NCBI GenBank assembly: GCA_025331445.1
Contig: JAIWNE010000259.1
Span: forward strand, 1-13,893
Origin: Blakeslea trispora
Taxonomy: Eukaryota > Mucoromycota > Mucoromycetes > Mucorales > Choanephoraceae
Direction: 5' to 3'
DNA: 13,893 nt
Shown piece after piece: positions 1 through 8,018 of the stretch. A program made the translations under genes and the position numbers. Each line of letters starts with the position of its first letter. Within the stretch, counting starts at the first letter, position 1. A model generated the notes under the pieces. It searched no databases, was not told the origin of the DNA, and saw only the letters and a list, made by a program, of their open reading frames with translations.

Positions 1-426
1 GATAACATTTTTTAGTGGCTAATCTGTCTTTACAACAGAATAAAAGATTATTTTGATTCATTTTATAGATGATGTTACTCTAAATGCAAAGCATTTTTTT
101 TTACTCATTTGGAAAAGGGAGGCGGTCTGTTGAAACAAGCAAAAAAAAAACGCATACAGTTTCAACACTTGAAGCAGAAGTCTTCCCGCTTTTACATTTG
201 ACAGCAGAGAGATACTGAAAGAGAGGATCAAGACATTGATCGATGTCTGTATTATTCGCTTGTCGATTCGCTCTACTCCTAATGTGAAAAAGCCACAAGT
301 TGTTGATGAGTGTTTGTAGCCTTTTCATAAACACTCACCTCCAAATGCTTCAATCCTGATTAGTTTTGATTTTCTTTTAACCAAGATTAAACATGTATAT
401 GGTTGTGAGTGTGAATATAATCTAGT

Positions 427-468
<42 letters not shown>

Positions 469-660
469 GAGAGTTGAGCAAGCATCAGGCAAACTGATAG
501 TTCTCTTTGAAGAGGTAAATGAAAAGACCAGTCATAATCAAAGTAAGAGCATAAATAATCTAACTCATTTTTTTGCGCGTAGCAAACATCATAATATAAT
601 TAAAAAAAAAAACAGGCAAAAGACAATAAATATATATTTACAACAACAAAAAAAAACAAA
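1..660. other. Left outer arm: 3' flank of the left gene copy
   Basis: This is non-coding DNA downstream of the left gene's stop, with poly-A/T runs, an AT-rich stretch just after the stop, and a GA microsatellite. I see no convincing gene. A 77-codon open frame on the minus strand (101-334) is the counterpart of a 91-codon frame in the other arm; a one-base difference in an A/T run changes its end, which argues against coding. Confidence 0.6.
429..473. repeat. GA microsatellite, left arm
   Basis: (GA)17 at 429-462, interrupted by one T at 463, then a further short AG run. The right arm has one GA unit fewer (7034-7065). Confidence 0.95.
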
Positions 661-1055
661 TCAATTGAAGCGTCTCTTTTTGCTTTGGCTTAATGAAGGA
701 TGAGGGGGGGAGGGCAAGCACAGAGGGTATTCCATTTCATCATTTTCATAGGGAATTACAAAGTCACTGTCGTCATTTCTCTTCTTCTTTTCTGTAATTA
801 ACGTGGCTGTTTCCTCACACACCAACTATAAGATAAGGCGTCAGTATATGTATGTATTTCCATGAGCAAAGCGACATACCAAAGCTTTCTTCACCAGCAA
901 GAACCATTTGACGAAAGTGTCAACAAACTCATCTTCATCGAAACAGATTGTGGACGTCTTGGTGACACGAGCACAGTAACCCTTAGGCATATCCATATAG
1001 TATGCCTCCAGATTAAATCCTGGCGAAAAAAAAAAGGTTAACATAGTACTTTAGC

Positions 1056-1087
<32 letters not shown>

Positions 1088-2666
1088 ATGGAACTTACTG
1101 CTAAATTGAAGCCCTACGGTTCTTAATCTGGGTATGGTATCGGGCTCAACTTTCTGGCAGAGGCAATGCAACATGTCTTTCAATGCCTTCTTGGTCTTGA
1201 TATTTGGATCATACAAATTCTTCTTGTCCATGTTTGAAGAGTTCAGACTTGCTTCGCCATACAAGAACTCGGCATCACCTTTTCTCACCAACAAGTCTGA
1301 CCTTCTTCCCATCTTCTTGCGTTGTTCGGTCTGCTTTCTTTGCTCTTGCTTTCTTGTTGCTGAGCTGAGAGACGTGATCTCTCCTCTAGATAGAACAATA
1401 ACATGAGTGTGTTTCCTCTTTCCTTTTACGGAATACAAATATACCTGTAGCAAGTAAACTTGCTCGATTTCATGAACTGAATGTCTACAACATTCTTCCA
1501 AACATTCACCATGATGTCAGTCTCGCTCAGATCAGATCTGCTGAAAAATCCACTTTGCTTGACTTGGTACATGTTTATAAAGCTCAAAAAGAAAGTGTAT
1601 ACTTCTTCATTGTTCTTGTTGACCTTCAACTGGTCCAAAGCAAAACCAAGAACATCTTCAGTTGGCTTATAATAACAAGTAAACAAAGGGTCATAACTTT
1701 GGATCTAACCAAGAGATATACAAACTTACCTGATTTTTTAAATCATCCATTGCTTTCTTCAATGCATCACTTACAGAAGGCAAAGGAGACAGGCCATGAG
1801 CTGCTACGCTCTTGATTTGAGAGATTGACAAGTGCGTCTTGTAGCACAGGTCATTCATATCAACAATGAAAGAGTGACAAATGCTAAAGCTCTCTGTTAA
1901 GAAATTGCTCTATAAAGTTGTGGAGATAGATAAAAAAAAAAGCCATACTTACTCTTCTCTTTGCTTTGCTTTGCTTGACCTATTTTGAAGACAATGTCTT
2001 CGAGGTAAACGTCTTCAGCAATACACCATTTCTTTTCCTGATTCATAGCACTGAACTTGTCCATGATATCTTGTCGGCAAGATGGAGTCAGAGGGAGAAA
2101 ACAGGAAGCCGTGGTAGAAGAAGTAGAAGATGTAAAATTCACCAAAGAGTTGTTGCAGGAGGGTGACTTGGCAGCAGCCATGATTTCCCGGAGGAACTAA
2201 ATTCTCCAATGTTAGTATATAGAGAAAAAAAAACTTGTATACAGCTGCCCTCTCACCTTTATGTACTGGCTCTTGGCTTGAGACCAGTTTGGCTGAATGT
2301 CTTTGACCTAACAAAAGAGACGTTTAAGATGTATACATGTGAAGTACATGGGGGCATGCTTACAGTTATCTCATTGGCTCTAGCTACTTCATTGAAAGCA
2401 TAGGACCAAAAGCTCTTCAAATCATCCGAGCCCGTCTTCTCAAAACAGAAATGCTTGTTTTGAGCAAAAAAATCACACAGGCTTCTCTGTTCGTCAGAGC
2501 TGTCATTCATGAATGACAGTATTCCTATAAAAGGTCTGTTAGATTTGCTAATATGTATGTCTTTTTTTTTCTCTTGCTACTTGCTGGCATAAACATCGCC
2601 GTCAATTTCGCTAATTGCGGGAGTGGTTGAGCATAAAGGTTCTGGATAGCTTGTATCAATAGACAT
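661..2666 (-). CDS. PD-(D/E)XK-like nuclear protein, left copy (9 exons)
   Basis: This is the mirror copy of the gene at 4827-6835. Read on the minus strand, the exons are 2666-2581, 2499-2364, 2307-2257, 2196-1953, 1893-1730, 1665-1445, 1385-1099, 1019-880 and 825-661. They splice to 497 codons plus stop, and the predicted protein is identical to the right copy. The only length difference inside the gene is one CAA/TTG unit in intron 7 (1055-1087), which is not translated. The copy has no frameshift or stop, so it is not a pseudogene on this evidence. It is transcribed away from the palindrome centre, head to head with its twin, with 2160 bp between the two start codons. See the right copy for domain detail. 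Splice junctions are inferred from GT-AG signals and frame continuity. Confidence 0.82.
1055..1087. repeat. (CAA)11 trinucleotide repeat in intron 7, left copy
   Basis: Eleven CAA units on the plus strand, which read as (TTG)11 in the sense strand of the left gene. The repeat lies inside intron 7, just after the donor, so it is not translated. The right copy has twelve units. Confidence 0.95.
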
Positions 2667-2990
2667 TTTGAGTAACGAGATAAGGAAGAGGAAGAAGAAA
2701 GGCAAAGTGAAAAGGGAACAGTTCAAGTACTTGAGTGACTGTTACACATGGCGTTGATTCTTTCTACATGGACAAAACACACGGAACAATTCCGAAAGCA
2801 CAAAAGAATAAACGTTTCGTTTTAGACAATGTGAAGGAAAGTATAGACTTCCACATAAATATCTAGAGGCCTTGTCCATTTGCGGATTGCGAGAATGAGC
2901 ATCATACCAACACCTTTGTATTTGAATCTCTCTTGCTATCATCGCCTTTTTTTGCATGTTCTTTTGTTTTTCTTCTTTTTGTCTCTCCCG
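2667..2990 (-). promoter_or_regulatory. Putative promoter and 5' leader of the left copy
   Basis: This is the inverted copy of 4503-4826, ending at the inner palindrome edge. The purine-rich tract read on the plus strand (about 2677-2702) is the complement of the pyrimidine tract before the start codon. The two divergent copies therefore have identical proximal promoters. Confidence 0.4.
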
Positions 2991-4502
2991 TCTAGACCAG
3001 AGCATGTAATACATTCATGCTTACTTATATAATCACCATTTGGTCGATGTTTGTGCTACAAATATAGCTGCTATAATCCGCCAACTTTGTTTTTTATTGA
3101 TGCTTCAAGCACTCTGTGTGCTGTAAGTAATAAAGAAAAATGTAGAGAGGGAGAAAGCGAAGCAGTTCCTTAAATATTCTATTATAAATTTATCACGAGT
3201 AAGGCATCTGCCTTGATTGAAGCAGGATGACTTCGTGATTAAAGCAAAATAGAGTATTACATTCCCTTTTTTTGGTTTAGTCTTTTTCGCGGTAACCAGT
3301 CGTTTTGCATGTAGCCAAGAAATGAAAAGGAGTAGCGGATAATGTTGTACAGCATGTGACCCATAGGATATCTCTATACGTATTTTTTTTCTGATGTTTT
3401 CATAAAAGGAAATATATACTTATCATCTATCATTCATCACAGACATTTACATCGCTTGGTGTAAGACACTACCCCTTACTCTCTTTTCATTTCTTGGCTA
3501 CCTGTGAGATATTGATTGCTATAGAAGAAACTAAAAAAAAAAAGCAATGCAATTTTCTGCCTTGGCTTAATTAAAAGGAAAAACCATCTAAATCAGGCCA
3601 TGTATTGTAAGATGTCTTATTTCAGGTGCGTGTTACACATGCAGATAGTATAGTCTATCAACTGCTTTTTTCCCACCTCATTTCCTCGTACTTAAAAATT
3701 CAATCAAGCTTTGTTTGATAAAGCCCTTGCATCTCTTGCTTTATTGAGTGTTTGAGGAAAAGGCATTCACACTGATGCTTAATGGGAGGAGTATATACTG
3801 CCTCAAACGCGATTCTATTCAGTATAAAATTGTACAGCTATGAGAGAGCAATGACGAGCCTATGCATCACTTCATTTTTGACAACCAGCTCTAAGTTAAC
3901 TGGTGAATAAAGGTAAACAAAAAAATAATTGTTGGACGAAACGCATAAGCTTGTACTACCACTCACTATTCGCATTAAAGTTACTACCTATTTGACTTAA
4001 AATTGAGCTTCATGAATCAACAAAAGACGAGATTTGATTCAGTCTAGAACTCATTTTCCTTCATCATATACCCTATTGATGAAGATAAATGCAACAAGTA
4101 AGTCCTGAGTCTAAGAAAGTAATTTGGTCCCCATGATACAAATAAAATTAAAGCTAAAAAACCTTTTGTTCTTTTTGCATGTGAAAAAAGGCCATTCGGT
4201 AATGCTAACAATGAAAGCTTATTTATTGTTATCAAACTTTGTTTTTAATATAACAACAGGATTTGTGTTTGCTCCATTCTATTCTTTAAAGTAAAGTGGT
4301 AAACTAATAGGAATCTGTACTTGTTTAACTTCTTAGGCCTCGATGATAGCAGAAATCGATTCATATCCTTGCCTATCTTTTCAAACACTAAAAAAAAGAG
4401 ATGCTCCGAATAGACGGAAACCAATCAAAAAATAGTAATAGATAAGAGCAATAGATCAAGTATCCAATAGTATGCTTGTTACGCAATAGCATCATTTTCA
4501 GG
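2991..4502. other. Unique spacer between the palindrome arms
   Basis: This 1512-bp AT-rich stretch separates the two arms and is not itself part of the repeat. I see no gene: the longest open frame (4044-4235, minus strand) has no recognisable domain and no splice context. No tRNA B-box was found. It contains a 19-bp perfect inverted repeat (3311-3329 with 3483-3501) and a few small hairpins, for example around 3108-3122 and 3708-3724. It would be the shared upstream region of the two divergent genes and the loop of any hairpin formed by the arms. Confidence 0.7.
3311..3501. repeat. 191-bp hairpin or MITE-like unit with 19-bp inverted ends
   Basis: The 19 bases at 3311-3329 (GTAGCCAAGAAATGAAAAG) are the exact reverse complement of 3483-3501. 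Weaker matching continues inward for about ten more bases. No target-site duplication is evident at the edges, and there is no ORF. It could be a decayed MITE or a structured regulatory element. Confidence 0.5.
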
Positions 4503-4826
4503 CGGGAGAGACAAAAAGAAGAAAAACAAAAGAACATGCAAAAAAAGGCGATGATAGCAAGAGAGATTCAAATACAAAGGTGTTGGTATGATGCTCATTC
4601 TCGCAATCCGCAAATGGACAAGGCCTCTAGATATTTATGTGGAAGTCTATACTTTCCTTCACATTGTCTAAAACGAAACGTTTATTCTTTTGTGCTTTCG
4701 GAATTGTTCCGTGTGTTTTGTCCATGTAGAAAGAATCAACGCCATGTGTAACAGTCACTCAAGTACTTGAACTGTTCCCTTTTCACTTTGCCTTTCTTCT
4801 TCCTCTTCCTTATCTCGTTACTCAAA
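4503..4826 (+). promoter_or_regulatory. Putative promoter and 5' leader of the right copy
   Basis: This 324-bp stretch lies inside the repeat arm, upstream of ATG 4827. A pyrimidine-rich tract (4791-4816) precedes the start codon, as is common in fungal core promoters. No clear TATA box stands out. The same sequence, inverted, lies at 2667-2990, so both gene copies carry only about 320 bp of shared upstream DNA; anything further upstream is shared spacer. An 83-codon open frame runs from the arm edge to 4751, but it has no start inside the arm that I can support. Confidence 0.4.
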
Positions 4827-6405
4827 ATGTCTATTGATACAAGCTATCCAGAACCTTTATGCTCAACCACTCCCGCAATTAGCGAAATTGACGGCGATGT
4901 TTATGCCAGCAAGTAGCAAGAGAAAAAAAAAGACATACATATTAGCAAATCTAACAGACCTTTTATAGGAATACTGTCATTCATGAATGACAGCTCTGAC
5001 GAACAGAGAAGCCTGTGTGATTTTTTTGCTCAAAACAAGCATTTCTGTTTTGAGAAGACGGGCTCGGATGATTTGAAGAGCTTTTGGTCCTATGCTTTCA
5101 ATGAAGTAGCTAGAGCCAATGAGATAACTGTAAGCATGCCCCCATGTACTTCACATGTATACATCTTAAACGTCTCTTTTGTTAGGTCAAAGACATTCAG
5201 CCAAACTGGTCTCAAGCCAAGAGCCAGTACATAAAGGTGAGAGGGCAGCTGTATACAAGTTTTTTTTTCTCTATATACTAACATTGGAGAATTTAGTTCC
5301 TCCGGGAAATCATGGCTGCTGCCAAGTCACCCTCCTGCAACAACTCTTTGGTGAATTTTACATCTTCTACTTCTTCTACCACGGCTTCCTGTTTTCTCCC
5401 TCTGACTCCATCTTGCCGACAAGATATCATGGACAAGTTCAGTGCTATGAATCAGGAAAAGAAATGGTGTATTGCTGAAGACGTTTACCTCGAAGACATT
5501 GTCTTCAAAATAGGTCAAGCAAAGCAAAGCAAAGAGAAGAGTAAGTATGGCTTTTTTTTTTATCTATCTCCACAACTTTATAGAGCAATTTCTTAACAGA
5601 GAGCTTTAGCATTTGTCACTCTTTCATTGTTGATATGAATGACCTGTGCTACAAGACGCACTTGTCAATCTCTCAAATCAAGAGCGTAGCAGCTCATGGC
5701 CTGTCTCCTTTGCCTTCTGTAAGTGATGCATTGAAGAAAGCAATGGATGATTTAAAAAATCAGGTAAGTTTGTATATCTCTTGGTTAGATCCAAAGTTAT
5801 GACCCTTTGTTTACTTGTTATTATAAGCCAACTGAAGATGTTCTTGGTTTTGCTTTGGACCAGTTGAAGGTCAACAAGAACAATGAAGAAGTATACACTT
5901 TCTTTTTGAGCTTTATAAACATGTACCAAGTCAAGCAAAGTGGATTTTTCAGCAGATCTGATCTGAGCGAGACTGACATCATGGTGAATGTTTGGAAGAA
6001 TGTTGTAGACATTCAGTTCATGAAATCGAGCAAGTTTACTTGCTACAGGTATATTTGTATTCCGTAAAAGGAAAGAGGAAACACACTCATGTTATTGTTC
6101 TATCTAGAGGAGAGATCACGTCTCTCAGCTCAGCAACAAGAAAGCAAGAGCAAAGAAAGCAGACCGAACAACGCAAGAAGATGGGAAGAAGGTCAGACTT
6201 GTTGGTGAGAAAAGGTGATGCCGAGTTCTTGTATGGCGAAGCAAGTCTGAACTCTTCAAACATGGACAAGAAGAATTTGTATGATCCAAATATCAAGACC
6301 AAGAAGGCATTGAAAGACATGTTGCATTGCCTCTGCCAGAAAGTTGAGCCCGATACCATACCCAGATTAAGAACCGTAGGGCTTCAATTTAGCAGTAAGT
6401 TCCAT

Positions 6406-6440
<35 letters not shown>

Positions 6441-6835
6441 GCTAAAGTACTATGTTAACCTTTTTTTTTTCGCCAGGATTTAATCTGGAGGCATACTATA
6501 TGGATATGCCTAAGGGTTACTGTGCTCGTGTCACCAAGACGTCCACAATCTGTTTCGATGAAGATGAGTTTGTTGACACTTTCGTCAAATGGTTCTTGCT
6601 GGTGAAGAAAGCTTTGGTATGTCGCTTTGCTCATGGAAATACATACATATACTGACGCCTTATCTTATAGTTGGTGTGTGAGGAAACAGCCACGTTAATT
6701 ACAGAAAAGAAGAAGAGAAATGACGACAGTGACTTTGTAATTCCCTATGAAAATGATGAAATGGAATACCCTCTGTGCTTGCCCTCCCCCCCTCATCCTT
6801 CATTAAGCCAAAGCAAAAAGAGACGCTTCAATTGA
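4827..6835 (+). CDS. PD-(D/E)XK-like nuclear protein, right copy (9 exons)
   Basis: Exons are 4827-4912, 4994-5129, 5186-5236, 5297-5540, 5600-5763, 5828-6048, 6108-6394, 6477-6616 and 6671-6835. All junctions are GT-AG and keep frame, giving 497 residues. Intron 3 has a perfect TACTAAC branch site at 5276-5282, 14 nt before the acceptor. The start was chosen because ATG 4827 follows a pyrimidine-rich tract and opens exon 1 in frame. Seen in the protein: SETD (274-277) in a helix-like stretch, GRRSDLL (327-333), then EFLYGEAS (340-347). This order resembles the E, D and ExK motifs of the PD-(D/E)XK nuclease fold, but the lysine position is serine (E345-A-S347), so catalysis may be lost or altered. 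Basic clusters KKKR (456-459) and KKRR (492-495) near the C-terminus suggest nuclear import. From memory, similar hypothetical proteins are numerous in Mucorales genomes. The function is unknown and no partner gene is visible. Confidence 0.82.
6406..6441. repeat. (TTG)12 trinucleotide repeat in intron 7, right copy
   Basis: Twelve TTG units after the GTAAGT donor at 6395. An unspliced reading would give a poly-leucine tract; the in-frame splice from 6394 to 6477 removes it. Confidence 0.95.
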
Positions 6836-7027
6836 TTTGTTTTTTTTTGTTGTTGTAAATATATATTTATTGTCTTTTGCCTGTTTTTTTTTTTAATTAT
6901 ATTATGATGTTTGCTACGCGCAAAAAAATGAGTTAGATTATTTATGCTCTTACTTTGATTATGACTGGTCTTTTCATTTACCTCTTCAAAGAGAACTATC
7001 AGTTTGCCTGATGCTTGCTCAACTCTC

Positions 7028-7067
<40 letters not shown>

Positions 7068-7493
7068 ACTAGATTATATTCACACTCACAACCATATACA
7101 TGTTTAATCTTGGTTAAAAGAAAATCAAAACTAATCAGGATTGAAGCATTTGGAGGTGAGTGTTTATGAAAAGGCTACAAACACTCATCAACAACTTGTG
7201 GCTTTTTCACATTAGGAGTAGAGCGAATCGACAAGCGAATAATACAGACATCGATCAATGTCTTGATCCTCTCTTTCAGTATCTCTCTGCTGTCAAATGT
7301 AAAAGCGGGAAGACTTCTGCTTCAAGTGTTGAAACTGTATGCGTTTTTTTTTGCTTGTTTCAACAGACCGCCTCCCTTTTCCAAATGAGTAAAAAAAAAT
7401 GCTTTGCATTTAGAGTAACATCATCTATAAAATGAATCAAAATAATCTTTTATTCTGTTGTAAAGACAGATTAGCCACTAAAAAAGTGTTATC
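6836..7493. other. Right outer arm: 3' flank of the right gene copy
   Basis: This mirrors 1-660. T-rich sequence directly follows the stop at 6835 and probably contains the 3' UTR and polyadenylation site, although no AATAAA is evident. A pyrimidine (CT/GA) microsatellite lies at 7023-7066. A possible 90-residue frame from ATG 7166 to 7435 has no recognisable domain and ends differently in the left arm. No supported gene. Confidence 0.55.
7023..7066. repeat. CT microsatellite, right arm
   Basis: This is the counterpart of 429-473: 16 dinucleotide units at 7034-7065 after one interrupting A at 7033. It is one of the few length differences between the arms. Confidence 0.95.
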
Positions 7494-7681
7494 CAGGAAT
7501 GGCCACGAGGAGGCTCTGTCAATCACTCCCAAAAGGTTGGGGGTTAGAGGAAAGAAAGGGAGCAAGAAGAGAGAGAGAGAGAGAGAAAGGGAGGCGAGAA
7601 GTTCAAAAAGGTCTACAATATCAAAGAGTTTGTTACTCTTGAGAAAAAATGAGGAAAAGGGGACATGTTTCCATGCTGAAT
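7494..7681. other. GA-rich non-coding stretch after the palindrome
   Basis: This is purine-rich DNA with a GA run at about 7570-7586. A 123-codon open frame (7432-7803) crosses it, but it starts in the repeat arm, is low-complexity (alternating R and E) and ends in the tandem repeat, so I do not call it a gene. Confidence 0.6.
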
Positions 7682-7922
7682 GGCGAAGCCTTCATGTATC
7701 CCTGTTAAGAGGGGAGATTCGCCACGTCTTGCCTCTTTGTATCACCCCGTCACCTGAAGTCAGGATCCGAAGCACGGAGCAGTGTTGCTACAGAAATACA
7801 TGAAGGATGGGGCGAAGCCTTGATTCATGGCGGTTAAGAGGGGAGATTCGCCATGTCTTGCCTCTTTGTATCACCCCGTCACCTGAAGTCAGGATCCGAA
7901 GCACGGGGCAGTGTTGCTACAG
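7682..7922. repeat. Two-copy tandem repeat, 129-bp period
   Basis: Copy 1 is 7682-7793 and copy 2 is 7811-7922, starting at GGCGAAGCC in both. The last ~90 bases of each copy differ at only two sites (C/T in TTCGCCA[C/T] and A/G in CACGG[A/G]GCA); bases 11-24 of the unit are variable. Each unit has GGCGAA and TTCGCC as a potential stem, and the self-complementary CCTGAAGTCAGG. No protein product is supported. It could be a fragment of a dispersed repeat, but the family is not recognised. Confidence 0.9.
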
Positions 7923-8018
7923 CCATTAACAAGGGATGAGTTTTTGTAAGGAGAGATGGAGAAGGTAAAGTGGATGGAGAGAATAGAGAGAATGGATACA
8001 AAACAGTTGTTAGGGCGT

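Larger units (their letters stand above)
1..2990 (-). repeat. Left arm of a ~3-kb inverted repeat (giant palindrome)
   Basis: This arm is the reverse complement of 4503-7493. Matching positions sum to 7493 near the centre and to 7494-7496 further out, which shows only small indels. The differences I found are: (CAA)11 here against (TTG)12 in the other arm; (GA)17 against 16 units; a run of 10 A at 141-150 against 9 T; and a C missing near position 8. All exons and the non-coding stretches I compared are otherwise identical. The inner edge is at 2990. The outer edge is not seen because identity still holds at base 1. Such identity means very recent duplication, ongoing gene conversion, or an assembly fold-back. 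Confidence 0.97.
4503..7493 (+). repeat. Right arm of the ~3-kb inverted repeat
   Basis: This is the partner of 1-2990. The inner edge is sharp: from 4503 inward to the gene it matches the left arm, while the sequence before 4503 (ending TTTTCAGG) is unrelated to the left flank apart from one base. The outer edge is at or beyond 7493, where the repeat ends with GTTATC opposite the first bases of the window. Sequence after 7493 cannot be compared because the left partner would lie outside the window. Confidence 0.97.

Noticed and set aside
3176..3235. tRNA or structured RNA around TTATCACGAG...CTTCGTGATT
   Set aside because: The outer bases can pair, but there is no tRNA arm pattern or B box; the pairing is short and interrupted.
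4044..4235. 63-codon minus-strand ORF in the spacer
   Set aside because: Short, with no domain, no splice context and no second copy; expected by chance in 1.5 kb.
5992..6483. 163-codon ORF with a poly-leucine tract (and its 162-codon mirror at 1013-1501)
   Set aside because: The leucines come from a TTG microsatellite in intron 7; splicing 6394 to 6477 removes it and restores the motif-bearing frame. Only part of the ORF is real exon 7.
7166..7435. 90-residue ORF in the outer right arm
   Set aside because: The otherwise identical left arm has one extra base in an A/T run that shifts the frame, and no domain is recognised; coding is not supported.
7730..7793. tRNA-derived SINE reading of the 129-bp repeat
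   Set aside because: The B-box-like CTTCGGATCC lacks a convincing T-stem and there is no well-placed A box.
7432..7803. 123-codon ORF with an alternating R/E tract
   Set aside because: It is driven by a GA-rich run, crosses the palindrome edge and ends in the tandem repeat. It has no domain and no credible gene structure.
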